Origin: Proteromonas lacertae
Lineage: Eukaryota; Sar; Bigyra; Opalinata; Proteromonadidae
DNA: 64,000 nucleotides
Assembly (NCBI GenBank): GCA_002245135.1
Contig: NGBS01000586.1
Span: 124,001-188,000, forward strand
Reading direction: 5' to 3'
Part shown: in pieces, positions 34,059 through 45,765 of the stretch
How positions within the stretch are numbered: position 1 is the first letter of the stretch
How the letters are laid out: every line of letters starts with the position of its first letter
Position numbers and translations under genes: made by a program
Notes under the pieces: generated by a model
What the model was told of the DNA's origin: nothing
The model's database searches: none
The model's input: the letters and a program-made list of their open reading frames with translations, nothing else

Positions 34059-36132
34059 TTAAGAAGAATCTTCCTGTGGTGAAGGAAATACATCATTAAA
34101 ATCAAATGTCGTCTTCAATCCTGAACTAAGTGTATTTGTGTTATTCATAGCATTTAACAATACATTGGGTGTTGTACTCATCTGATTAGGAGTTAACATA
34201 TGAGTTGGACTAAATGCGAAGGTATAATCAGCCCAAGGTGATCTTAATGGAGTAGGCAAGAGAGGTAATGGCCTTTGTATTGATGATGATGATGATGATG
34301 TAGCTGTATTAATATTCAATGAATTAGGATTATTCTGCAAAATATTCGATAATTGAACAGATTGAGGATTTTGTGATTGTTGGTTTTGAGTTTGGTTTTG
34401 TATTTGGTTTTGCTGTAATAATATATCAGATTGTAATTGCTGAAATTGTTGTAACTGCTGAACTTGTTGTTGAGCTTGTTGTATTTGTTGTTGTTGTTGT
34501 TGTTGTTGAAGTGTTTCATCACCAGTAGTTGGAAGACCATCAGACTTTTCTTCAGGATTTAATGACAAAGTTAAACCTAATTTACGTCTCTTATGATGTT
34601 CTTCAGATATATTATTATTATTATTATCGAGTAGTAGTTGAGATGATTGTGTTGGAGTCGGAGTAGGTAATTCATTTCGATTTATCTCAAACTCTGATTT
34701 GATTGATGATAATAGATCATTGCTATTATCATTATTGTGTGGAGTTCGTGGTGATATTGGCATTTGATATGGTTGTTGTTGTTGCTGCTGTTGTTCTAAT
34801 TTCACTTGTAATGATATTGTTTTTCTTTTCTGTCTTGTTTTTATTTTATCATTATTATTATTAATATTACTATTATCTTCAGTTTTTATTATTGTTGTTG
34901 ATGTAGTTGTTGTTGTATTATCGTCATTTGGTAAAATCATTGGATTATTACTAACAGGTGATGATAATAATGGAGGATTAGAATCAGTTAATGAAGATGG
35001 TTGTGGTGGAGGAGGTGATTGAGATGACTGTTGTTGTTGTTGTTGTTGTTGTTGCATTGCTTGCATCTGTTGAAAATATAACAAATAGTTATTAGATTGC
35101 AGCATTAATGGTAGATTAAAAGGAATAGGGAAGTTTGTTAGATTGTTATGATTAGTGTTATCTCCCTGTTGATTATTATTATTATTATTATTACTTAACA
35201 GATTTGTTGTTGTTGTTGTCGCAATATTTGCAGTTGTTGTTGTTGATGATGATGATGTTGAATTAGAAGGTGGTGGAGGTTGTTGTTGTTGTTGTTGAGA
35301 TAATAATACATCTTGGGATAATATAACAGGTGTTTGTGAGGAATCTTTAATTAGGGTTGACCTTCTTCTACTCTTCTTTCGAGGTAAGTCAATTGTTGGT
35401 AATGTTTCTAGTTTTTGCTTTAATTTTGATCTGAATTCTGAATTATTGGCTTGTAGTTCGTTTACGAGTGATAAATCGATCATTTCTGAGGAGGTCGCTG
35501 TAAGATTGTGTAATCTAACTAACTGGCTGTCTGGCTCTAAACCGTTGATCTTACATTCTTCTATCATCTCTTTTGCACAGAGCTTTGCTGCTGTCATGTA
35601 TTTTTGTAACTCTATTTGAGATAATTATTAGTAATTATACGAGCTAATGATGCTGCTGGCTTTCTTCCTTTTGATTTACCATTGGAATCTCTTCTTTTAC
35701 CGACTTTAGAACATAAATTTAATTGCCTTGCATTCTTTCTCATCACACTATACCAATGATTCTTAATACAGTTGTCAGTTCTTCCTGGCAATAATTTAGC
35801 TATATCTGACCAAGAATTACCCATCTGACGTTGAGCAGAGTATAAAATTTCATCTTCTTCAGGAGACCAAGGATTTTTGTTGATGGCAGGGTCTATGAGT
35901 AAATATATCTTATTAAATATATACCTAAATGATTATGCCATCGTTCTCTGCATTGTTTTCCTGATCGCTGAGCAGTTCCAGTTAGGCGCGCAAGATTATC
36001 GGCAATAACAGACCAACTTTTTGTGCCATGTTGCTTCACTAGGTCTGTTATAAATTTATCTTCTTCATCTGTCCAGGGACGTCTATAAATAATAAAAATG
36101 AGGTTTAAGTAACATGTATCATACCTTTCCAT
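34059..36132 (-). CDS. R2R3-Myb DNA-binding protein with Gln/Asn-rich tail
   Basis: A 37-nt intron after ATGGAAAG gives the start MERRPWTDEEDKFITDLV. R2 continues to GKQCRERWHNHLDP and R3 runs from INKNPWSPEEDEILYSAQ to GRTDNCIKNHWYS. The regularly spaced Trp residues and the NHLDP/INK link are those of animal and plant c-Myb-type proteins. A 29-nt intron with TACTAATAA near its middle joins to the next exon (about 35605-35635). The long C-terminal part (512 residues) is mostly polyQ, polyN, Thr and Pro, with basic RKKSRRRSTL and HHKRRKLG patches that may be nuclear signals. It should bind DNA as a transcription regulator, likely of cell-cycle or developmental genes. Confidence 0.9.
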
Positions 36133-36264
36133 TTTATTTATAACTTATATATTTAATTTATTAATAACTTGGAAGTATCTAAATAGTTTAATGAGAATAG
36201 GAAAGAAATTGGAGCAAAAAAAATTAGATTTAAAATTAGGCTTGAGTCTGATCTTGATCATTTT

Positions 36265-36541
36265 TTAATCCATTGATTCTGTAGCAAGTAGAGGATATAA
36301 TGATTCAATCTGCTGATATATCTCAATTATATATTGATATCCTTGCAGAATATTAGTATTGCTTGATTGTCCAACACCATACTTCATTAACTCCCTGTTT
36401 AGTTTTTCATTACTATTTTTTCTCCGTTGGAATAAATGAATCAATAGTAGGTGAAATATATGTCTCTTTTTCATAAAAGAAGATTAGTTTTAAATTCTCA
36501 CAAACTAACAGGAATAAAACAATTCTATATGTATGTATCAT
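36265..36541 (-). CDS. Small hypothetical protein
   Basis: An open stretch of about 57 codons ends NSNEKLNRELMKYGVGQSS ... LLATESMD. It may start at an ATG at 36474 or, with a 40-nt intron, at 36541 (MIHTYRIVLFLL). It lies just downstream of the Sec7 gene on the same strand, with a 16-base gap at most. The C-terminal half is helix-like and polar. No family is recognised, and it could be a false gene. Confidence 0.3.
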
Positions 36542-36557
36542 TTTATATTTAGTTATT

Positions 36558-39500
36558 TTAAATCGCATTTGTATTATCTACACATTCTTTAATACATTTC
36601 TTCAAATTCTCTAACCATTCACTCTTAGAATCATAGTTATCACAAATAGCTACAAAACTCTTCTGAGGACTTCGAATTTCAAATGCATTCTTATATTCAC
36701 TATCATCATCCATATTATAAATTCTACAAGTCCTGAGAGGTATTACAGTATGTATATCATATTTACCAAACAATCCTTTTGAACAATAAATAATTGCATC
36801 ATTAAACAAAAAGAAGTTATATCTTTTGATATTTCCTTTTCTACATACTTTACCCATTTCACCCATCATTACATATCTTCTATTTCCATCCAATAAGAAG
36901 TCACTGTTACTAATTTTCATACAAATATCTTCTAAATCAGGAGATATATTCTATATAAAAAAATAATAAACATAATAATAATAATAATACGCTAACCAAT
37001 GTGGTGATTTTATCTTTAATATATTCGACTAATTCATTTATTCCACCTATCTCTATTTCAATAGATGTTTTAGTTCCATTTTCACTGATATTCTTTAAAA
37101 TATCTAATCCATTCATTGTCAAGTTCTTCTTTACTTCAGTCAAATCGAATTCTTTCTCTTCTTCATCTTCACCTATTGTATTTTCCCATTCACTTTTCAA
37201 TATTCTTATCACAATATCATAGAGCAATTTACCAATCTTTGTTTCACTTTCGTCATCTAAAAACAGTGAAGCGTAAAGTAAATCTCTTAATATTGGAATA
37301 CATAACTTTATGGACTTGTAACTACTTGTATCTAAACATCCTTGTAATGTTGAGTATATATCCCACCAATATAATTCATAGATTAATACAATCAACTCAG
37401 GACTGGAGATATAATTGTAATAATAGAAATTATTCTTCTTTATATCATATAATGCGGTAGCTGAGGCAATACTTTGATCAATTTCGCTTGTAAATAATAC
37501 AGAAGGATCATCAATTGGTTTTGGCTGACTATTTGGCATACGAATCTCATTAGTGACTATGTTATTGTATAAACCTTCTAAAAATTCCTATTTAAATAAA
37601 ATATATAATATAAATAAATAATAATAATAGAAATACTTTTGGTAAATCTTTTCCATCATCAATTCCTCTATTATTTGACACAAACTCTTCCAATTTCATC
37701 TTTCTCTCAGGTTTGATTTGATCATTATGAGCATCAGTATTCAACATAATCAAAGAATAACTCAATACCATAGCTACATCACAGCTACTAAATACACCAG
37801 GATTCTCTTTATAATATATCTGTGAAAACACTTCAACAAATCTTTCAATCTTTTGACTTTCACCAGGTAATCTAAAACCACTTTTTGTTAATAATCTTCT
37901 TAAAGCTTCAACGAAATCTAATCCTTTACAGTTTATTCCTTGTATATAATACATTCTTAGTTTGTTATAGAATGAAACTTCTTCATCAGTAACTCCACCT
38001 TCTCCTAAATAATCACCAACCAAATTTTCATCAATTTTGTCATTTTGAGATCTTAAAAATGTACAAATCACTTCAGGATCATCTCTCAAACAACCATTAT
38101 CAATTAAATATTTTATACCTTTCTTTAAACTCTCCTTTTCTACAGCAATATCTAAAGCTTTCTTTATTTTATCATCAATTTCACTCCTCTTTAATCTGTC
38201 ACTAATTACATTATAAGTACTACTATGTGCACTTAAAGTAGCTTGTGGAGTCTTCAAATCAAATTTCTTCATTTGATCAGGTTTAAATAACATCGTTGTG
38301 GCTTTCATTATTGAATCTTTCTTTGCTGCATCTTTATCTAATTCAGTATCATTTCCTATACTCCAAGATCTTGCAAATCGATTTCTCAATTCTTTATTAT
38401 TCACCATACTTTCAAACGTACAACATCCTTCCATTAAATATTTCACAATTACAGTCAATACTTCTAATGAACAACGCTGTAATTCTTCACTCTTATTGAT
38501 TATTACAGATGAACTTACACTGGAAACTCTTGCAGCATCTGTTGAGTTTGTATCATCGTCTGTACCAGGTGATAATGGATTTTCATCTCTGTCAACAGCT
38601 CTATTTTCAATTAATTGACAAATAATATTGACCAATTCATGTAGAATATTCCAATTATCATTATCATTATTATTATCATAATTTAAATATATTTCTATAA
38701 TTGAATATGGTCCATCAAACAACTTATAGATTGTTTTCATTATATATATCTTTTGTAAGATTGTTGAGTTATGAGACTTTAGTATTTTAATATATATATG
38801 ATGAATAAATATAGCTATTTCAAGTGGAAAACAATCTCTATAATATTTCCACATTAAATAAGTCAAATCAATGAAATTCTTGAAATAATCATTATTCAAT
38901 AAACAATTACCTTCACCAAACTTTAATAATGAAGGAATAAACATTTTCTTAATAATAGATATCATTCCCATGTCTCTAATTAAAGAGTGTTTTGTTGTTG
39001 TTAATAAAATGTTCAATAATTCTAATGAAAATGATTTATAAGCAACTTCATGATTTTGGAGTGTAGTAATTGTATATTTAAATTCCACTGTTTTTATTAA
39101 GTATAAAAATGTTGTTACAATATTACGATTATCAATATTTAAGTATAATTCATTAATATAAGGTTTCATTTCTTGGATGTATTCAACACATGGTGTTTTA
39201 TACTTTTCAGATATTTTCAAAATACTTAACATTAAAAAGTCAATCTCAGCTTCATGTACTACTTTCCATATTGCATCTTTAATAATTTCTTCATCATTTT
39301 TCTTATCTGTAACATATATACCTGGTTCATCTAAACATCTTTCACCTTCACATCTTAAACCTAATATAGAAAATATGGTTGATGCTAAATTGGAGAGTTT
39401 TTTTATATTTCTTCTCATGAAGTCCATTTCATCCATATATTCTCTTTGAATGTTAAACTTTGATTGTGATTTTGCTATTTTCTGCTGGATATTTAAATAA

Positions 39501-40969
39501 GTTGATTTATTCAATGAATAAAGATATAAATCAAATAATGATTCTATTACTCGATGAATCAATGGGTTACTAACACCATTAGAAGCACTACCTACAATAT
39601 TAATGATTATTTCATCAATATAATCCTTCTCTAAACCATAGAACTTGTGATGTGTTGCTGCTAATACAATTTGCATAATTACATCACTGAAATCTTGACT
39701 CTAGCAATAAAATAAAATAAAATATATAAATTATACAGTTTTTGATTTAACAAGAAATTTCTTTTGAATTATCATCTTTCCTAACGATTTCAATGCATAC
39801 TCTGATATTTCAATTGATTGTTTCAATGTTGATTTATCTTTTGGATCTTGCTTCATATCATAAGGATATCTAATAATAAAATGTAATAACGGTTGTAAAT
39901 ATTTGGATAAAATGTTCAAAGCTGTATCATCGATTTGTTCTGTATTATCTGAACTACTGTACAAACTGTAACCTCTTGTTCTACCTTCAATATCTGCCTT
40001 TTCTTCATTGGATAGAGGTATGTCAAGTTTGGGTTGATTTTCTGGAGTAAATCTGACTGATAACATATCGGCAGTGGATATTTGTGGATTAAATACTGTT
40101 GAACTTCCATTTAGAATTTGTTTAAAAAACGAATAATTCTAATATTGAAATAATAATAATAATATTTATATACTCTTTTTATACAGAATGAACTATCTAA
40201 TTCTCTTTGTAATAATTTATAACCTGATATAGAATAAGCAACTTCTTCATATCCATAGGGACATTCTTCAAAGAAATAAGCACTTATTATTTTTATATCC
40301 GTTATATGGACATCCTGGTGCCTTTGTAAAACATAAATAGGAATCTTGACCTATATCTACATCAATCAGATGATAACCTATTTTAATAGAATTATAACGT
40401 ATGTATATATACTTAGTGGACATGCTTCATTATATTCTGTTTTAACTATTGCGATATTAGTAATTGGAACATCAGAAGGAGTTCCATACTTATATATTAC
40501 ATATAAATTCTTTTCTTTGGATGGTGTTAATGCAGCTGGACCATCTTGCATTGGAGCCCTTACACCTCTATAACCTTTTGGCATTTTGTTAATCTATTGA
40601 AATAATAAGCATATATTTAGAATATACATCTTCTATTATCTTAATATCGACGATTGGCTTGTAAGCTTCTTTATTCAATGAAGAATATTCTGGTCTAGGA
40701 GTATAGACTACTAACAAATAATACGACTCTGGCTTATCCGGTTCTAGTAGTCTTGTACACAAGTCTGTATCAAATTTATTTCCCTAAATTTTTAGATACA
40801 CTAGTGAACATACATATTTTTGATTTTTGCTTTGTATTGATTTTAATGCTTCTATAGCAGTGTCTTTAAATTGAGATATGACTTTTTTCTCAGAATTGAG
40901 ATTACTTGAAGCTATGAGGAATATTACGATAAATATAATACAAGCACTGACTTTTATTGGCTGACTCAT
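36558..40969 (-). CDS. Predicted MABP-Sec7-PH ARF guanine-nucleotide exchange factor
   Basis: The exons, joined by introns of about 30-60 nt, form one frame from the ATG at 40969. The N-terminus has a hydrophobic stretch VSACIIFIVIFLIASS. A MABP-like beta-prism follows with three repeats: YYLLVVYTPRP...PIVDIKIIED; MPKGYRGVRAP...LYVIYKYGTPSDVPITNIAIV; IYVLQRHQDVHITDIKII...ECPYGYEEV. Next come a DCB/HUS-like helical region (39731-38300) and a Sec7 domain (about 38200-37560) with the Glu-finger block FRLPGESQKIERFVEVFS and LNTDAHNDQIK, so exchange activity on ARF is likely. A helical region and a PH domain (NIKRYNFFLFNDAIIYCSKG, NAFEIRSPQKSF) end the protein. MABP and PH domains both bind membranes. 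The join of MABP and Sec7 rests on a phase-0 intron at about 40142-40173. Confidence 0.7.
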
Positions 40970-41192
40970 CTTTATATTTCAATCTTTTATATTGCACACA
41001 CTGTTATACAGCTAAAAGTTGAAAGAATATCTATTGACAAGCCAAACTTTTTGTAATGTCGATTCAATATCAGAAGTAAAATTTGGGATAGTTTCGTATT
41101 TAAAACAAGAAAAGAGGATAAATTTATAAAAATGTACCACTATAAAATTATATTTTTTTTGTTAGCGTTTCTTTTTTTCTAGATCAGTTGAA

Positions 41193-41326
41193 TTACTTAG
41201 ATCTATTAACTTTTATAGAAACACTTTGGATAATCTCTACATCATCCCAACCATCTTCATCATTCTTATCCAACTTAATATCTTTCCATAACTTCTGATC
41301 TTCCAGATTTGGTGAAAGCGCTATAT
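41193..41326 (-). CDS. Orphan exon with Trp-acidic motif
   Basis: This open stretch codes LSPNLEDQKLWKDI then KNDEDGWDDVEIIQ and stops. The DGWDDVEI block is the same short motif repeated in the SCYL1-like tail at 48-53 kb. It has no ATG of its own. It could be the last exon of the NTPase gene just upstream, through an intron of about 80 nt that starts at GTTAAG near the NTPase stop. It could also be the end of a tiny membrane protein, because the same frame reads IILLFYFAIYKIF just before it. I cannot decide between these. Confidence 0.35.
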
Positions 41327-41403
41327 CTTCATAAGGTTTTATTAATTTGTAAAAAATCTTATATATTGCAAAATAGAATAATAATATAATTTATTATATA
41401 AGC

Positions 41404-43752
41404 TTAACTAGTTTCAATCTCATCAGATTGAGTAACATATCTTTCATATATTAACACTTCAAATTTTTTATCATCTGATATATTTGAAATATCACATAAA
41501 ATGTTGAAGTAATAACCATAATTAGTTTTAAAAATAACACCATCTAGAATATAATCATTTTCTCCTATTCTTATTGTTTTTTCAATATTAGTTTTGTCAA
41601 ATTCACCTTTTATATGAATAATAATTATATCTGAGAATAGAGTATATAGTTCCACAATATTATTTAAGTCAAAATTATTATTATTTGCAACCACATCCAC
41701 ATAATAACAATTATTTCCAGAAGCTGTTATTATTTTAAACATATCTTTTACCTCAATACTGATATTTTCATTATTCAGTAATTCAATAAAGAAATCGATT
41801 GGATTTTCACTAAAACCTATTTTTTCTCTTGTTATTTCTATTAACATTTCATCAGAATTTGCTTCTTGATATAATACTTTTAACAAACTATCTTCTTCGC
41901 TATTAACAATATCTTTAACTCTATTAATCTTTAGTAACAGTCTTATACATGCAATACTACATGTTACTTTTGTATACATATCATTATTAGGAATTCCTTT
42001 AACATCATCTACTTTAAGTATTTTAGATTTAAGTAAAATATCTTCACATTGCATTTTTTCATCTAATTTTCTTTTTAAATAACCATTTCTAAGTATAATT
42101 TTATTTTTATCATTTCTCAACTGTTTCACTACTTCTAATAAACTTTTAAATTGTTCATTTGAACAAATATTTCTAATATCATCACAAGTTGCTACTACAA
42201 AATATATATCCATATTGATATCCTTTATGTATTCATTTAAAATAACATATAGTTGATTGTCAATCATATCCGCACTTCTATTATCATTGATATTATATCT
42301 TGGGTATATTATAACATTGTTCATAACAAAAACCATTTCATTGTGTTTATTTATTATATACTCTCCAACATAGTAACCTTCTGTTGATTTTGTATATCTA
42401 GGAAAATGACTCTTGAAAATATTACTATCACTTTCATTAAATATTTTTGTACACATACCTTCCCATAAATTATAATTCATTATTCTATACCACAGTAATT
42501 CATTGAATAATAATTTATACAAAGGATGACTTTGGTCATTTATAATCGAACTAAAATAATAATTGTTCATTGCATCAGCTTGTTTAATACTTAATTTATG
42601 ACTTGTATATGAATAAATATAATTAAATACTTCTTTTGATACAAATTCCAATTGATATTTATTAATTAGATTGTAATTTAATGTTTTGTATTTAAAAACA
42701 TAATGTGATAAATCTGTATCGAATTTATCTAATCTCATATTAATATCATTTTCTAAATTATTATTTTCACTTTCACATGCTACAATATATTTCTTTATAA
42801 AATCAAAATAACCAAGATTTGCTATAATAGTGTTTATACAGCTGGTGTATATCTCGTCCCAATAATTTCTTCCATAATATACTTCGAAAATTGCAGCAAA
42901 ATATAGATGTCTTGGAACTCTATTATAATATGGAATTAATTTATCAATTACTTCACCTAAATTTGGTGGTAAACAACTATTCTTCCAATTTGTAATTTCT
43001 AAATCACTAAAAACATCCAAATAATAATAAATTCGTTCTGTTTCATCCATTTTGGTAATACATGAATAATTTTTTCGGTCTGGTGAACTGACATTGATGA
43101 TTATATAATATTCACTATAAACATCTGGATTAAAATCTGCCGAGTCACATATCATTATATTATTATTATTTACTCCTTGCACCAAATGATATCCACCTAA
43201 ATAAAACATATTTTCATCAGATCTTCTCCCCACTTCTTCTTGTTTTGAACTTTTAAAATAAGAAAGACTTAATTCATCTATTTTAATTTTCTTTTTCATT
43301 TCAATAAATTTTAATATGAAATAAATTATAAAGGAGGATTTTCCACATCCTGGCTGACCTCTCAGTAAATAGTATCTCTTCATGATTAAACTATCATCAT
43401 TTATAATATCAATTTTCTTCTTTAGTTCTGTTTGTATAACTATTATAAATGTTTTTCTTGTTCTATCATCATTCATTCTACTATCATTATAATCAATCAT
43501 TTTAATATCATCATAACTCGCTTTGATGTAATTTAAAATAAATTTTAGTTTATCAATATTGTCTTTATATTTATCCAATAAATTAATAAGGTAATGTATT
43601 TTTATTCTTTCCCAAAATATTGAATAAAAGCCTCTGATTAATACAAATCTGGTAGGATATTGAAATATTTTAACTTCGTCATTTAGTTTTATAAATTTCT
43701 CATTTTTAACAAAAAAAGGTATTTTATCATCTGAATCAAATATCAATTTCAT
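41404..43752 (-). CDS. Crinkler/RHS-like P-loop NTPase
   Basis: A single exon of 782 residues. The P-loop GQPGCGKSS lies at about residues 132-140 and a Walker B-like IMICDSAD at about 199-206. NVSSPDRKNY (about 220-229) and NRVPRHLYFA (about 278-287) follow. This order (P-loop, acidic strand, SSP, then a GG/NRxPR block) is that of the NTPase shared by Crinkler effectors and trypanosome RHS proteins (named from family knowledge). A C-terminal part with VIIYPRYNINDNRSADMID could be a worn restriction-endonuclease-like domain, but I cannot show catalytic residues. No signal peptide. It is followed in the same direction, 40 bases upstream, by a relative at 43793-45493. Its role may lie in conflict between genomes or cells, which is an inference. 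Confidence 0.6.
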   Translation of the reverse strand: MKLIFDSDDKIPFFVKNEKFIKLNDEVKIFQYPTRFVLIRGFYSIFWERIKIHYLINLLDKYKDNIDKLKFILNYIKASYDDIKMIDYNDSRMNDDRTRKTFIIVIQTELKKKIDIINDDSLIMKRYYLLRGQPGCGKSSFIIYFILKFIEMKKKIKIDELSLSYFKSSKQEEVGRRSDENMFYLGGYHLVQGVNNNNIMICDSADFNPDVYSEYYIIINVSSPDRKNYSCITKMDETERIYYYLDVFSDLEITNWKNSCLPPNLGEVIDKLIPYYNRVPRHLYFAAIFEVYYGRNYWDEIYTSCINTIIANLGYFDFIKKYIVACESENNNLENDINMRLDKFDTDLSHYVFKYKTLNYNLINKYQLEFVSKEVFNYIYSYTSHKLSIKQADAMNNYYFSSIINDQSHPLYKLLFNELLWYRIMNYNLWEGMCTKIFNESDSNIFKSHFPRYTKSTEGYYVGEYIINKHNEMVFVMNNVIIYPRYNINDNRSADMIDNQLYVILNEYIKDINMDIYFVVATCDDIRNICSNEQFKSLLEVVKQLRNDKNKIILRNGYLKRKLDEKMQCEDILLKSKILKVDDVKGIPNNDMYTKVTCSIACIRLLLKINRVKDIVNSEEDSLLKVLYQEANSDEMLIEITREKIGFSENPIDFFIELLNNENISIEVKDMFKIITASGNNCYYVDVVANNNNFDLNNIVELYTLFSDIIIIHIKGEFDKTNIEKTIRIGENDYILDGVIFKTNYGYYFNILCDISNISDDKKFEVLIYERYVTQSDEIETS

Positions 43753-43792
43753 GTAATCAACAGCTATGAAATTATAGATACAATAAATATAT

Positions 43793-45493
43793 TTATATAC
43801 ATGTTACTATTTCTTTACTTTCATTATTTATTTCAATTGTTTTCATTCTTTCCTCAATTTCATTTTCTAATAGACAACTACCTGAAGGAGGAGGAGGAGG
43901 AGGATTCATTTGATCCATCATTTTTACATTATCAACATCACTTGGAGTAAAATCATAAACAAAAGGAGTATCATTTTCAATAGTATATTTTGCATTGGAT
44001 GAAGTAATCAATTTACATTCTTTACAATAAAACATTATGTTTCTATCTGGAATATGATCTGATATATAAAAGTCTGCATTTATATATTCACAATTTCTAT
44101 TAATTGTTTTTTTCTTATTACAGTTTCTACATGTTATTACTTCTGTTATTTCATATACTTTATTAGATCCTTTTAACTCTTTCATTTTATTATAAAGTTT
44201 ATCATATTCATAATATTCACCATTTGAATCTCTTTCTTCAAATATTATACCTTCTCCTTCTGTTTCTTCTACTTCTTCAACTTTTATTTCGTTATTACTA
44301 GCATCATAATAATTTTCAGCAATATTTCCATCTCTTAGTTCACCTATTGATTTTATTAAGAGTTTTGGTTTATTCTTTGGTTGAATCTCATCTTTATCTA
44401 AATAATTATAAACTTTATCATTAACTTCAAAGGTTGTAGGACATTTATAATTTCTTAAAATCTTATCAAATTTTTGTAATCCTTCTTTTAGTGAATGACA
44501 CAACAAGTTTGATAAATCCAGGTTTATTAAATTTGAATCTAAAAAACTTTTCAATGTTGAATTACTTTTTATCTTCTGTATCAAGTAATTTGTTGTCTTA
44601 TTTGAGTCAATTTTGATATTATCATCATTACTATTATAATATACTTGATTTAAGTTCACAGTGGAATTATTGCATGAAAAATTTTCAAGACTAACATCAC
44701 AGTTCTTTTTTACAATATCAAATATATCCTTAGATATAAATCTCAAACTTTTAGGAATATCTGTAACCTTTTTGATATCATATATATATATAATGTCGTT
44801 GTATTCTCCTGTTAACATATAGCTGATTCCACCTTTATAATTTTGTATTTTATTATTACAATTTAACTTACATAATCCACCTATTCCTCCATACTTTTTT
44901 ATTTTTTCTAATAATATAACTTCTATATCTGAAAATATTTTCATTTCATATTCATTGAAGGGAATAATCGACAATTGGATTGGATACCTTTTTGAACGCA
45001 TTACTTTGTAGTTTTTTAAGTGGGGTCTTGATATTAATATGACTACACTATAATTACTAAATTGATCTTCGGTTATGGGAACATTATCACTTATAATTAT
45101 CGACTTACTACAACCTAGTTGATTTGAGGGCAATCCTTCCACTTTATGATATCTATCTTCGTTCCATTCTTTCATAAAGTACGAATTTTCATCAGATCGA
45201 AATACCACACGATATTCTTTACAATAGATAAATTTGTAACACAAATACCTACATAGATAGGTCTTACCTATTTGCATATTGCCATAAATAAGGAAATTCT
45301 TTTGTTCAGGTTCTGGATTTATTATAAAAGATGAAATTTGGCTATAAATATCTTCATAACATTTTCTAAACATAAAAAAAGGTTTTCTTTTGTATTTAAA
45401 TTGTAGCTCACGTGTACAACCTTCTATTTCATTATACACTTCTACTATATCGGTAGTACTCTTCAACCCATTAATAATATCTGCAATATCCAT
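43793..45493 (-). CDS. Diverged relative of the Crinkler/RHS-like NTPase with zinc-ribbon tail
   Basis: A single exon of 566 residues. Walker A is GNMQIGKT (about 71-78). SIIISDN (about 131-137) stands where Walker B should be, and LISRPHLKNYKVM (about 153-165) matches the SSPDRKNY block of its neighbour. Both proteins also carry RSDEN shortly after the P-loop. The second half differs: an acidic stretch, then CRNCNKKK and CKECK, which may form one zinc site, and a PPPPPP run before a charged end. The NTPase core is less well kept than in the neighbour, so activity is uncertain. The two genes lie head to tail with a 40-base gap and likely arose by tandem duplication and later divergence. Confidence 0.55.
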   Translation of the reverse strand: MDIADIINGLKSTTDIVEVYNEIEGCTRELQFKYKRKPFFMFRKCYEDIYSQISSFIINPEPEQKNFLIYGNMQIGKTYLCRYLCYKFIYCKEYRVVFRSDENSYFMKEWNEDRYHKVEGLPSNQLGCSKSIIISDNVPITEDQFSNYSVVILISRPHLKNYKVMRSKRYPIQLSIIPFNEYEMKIFSDIEVILLEKIKKYGGIGGLCKLNCNNKIQNYKGGISYMLTGEYNDIIYIYDIKKVTDIPKSLRFISKDIFDIVKKNCDVSLENFSCNNSTVNLNQVYYNSNDDNIKIDSNKTTNYLIQKIKSNSTLKSFLDSNLINLDLSNLLCHSLKEGLQKFDKILRNYKCPTTFEVNDKVYNYLDKDEIQPKNKPKLLIKSIGELRDGNIAENYYDASNNEIKVEEVEETEGEGIIFEERDSNGEYYEYDKLYNKMKELKGSNKVYEITEVITCRNCNKKKTINRNCEYINADFYISDHIPDRNIMFYCKECKLITSSNAKYTIENDTPFVYDFTPSDVDNVKMMDQMNPPPPPPSGSCLLENEIEERMKTIEINNESKEIVTCI

Positions 45494-45765
45494 TCTACTA
45501 ACTTATTATCTAAAAACCATCTAAAAATGTATAGTGATTAATAATAGATTTTAAATCAAAGGGCAAACATCCCATTTATATACCACACTTATCAGCTACA
45601 CTTATCTATTTCAATAAGCATCTAATATCAAGATTAAGTTTTGTGATAAAGTTATATTTTGACGATTTTTTATTGTTTAATTCTTTATAGTTGTTAAGTA
45701 AAAACGTTTTAAAGTCATAAAAAATACTTCAAAAGAATTAATTGTGAATAAATTTTAATGATTAT

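Noticed and set aside
34316-34540. Minus-strand Asn-rich frame
   Set aside because: Shifted reading of the Gln tracts of the Myb gene.
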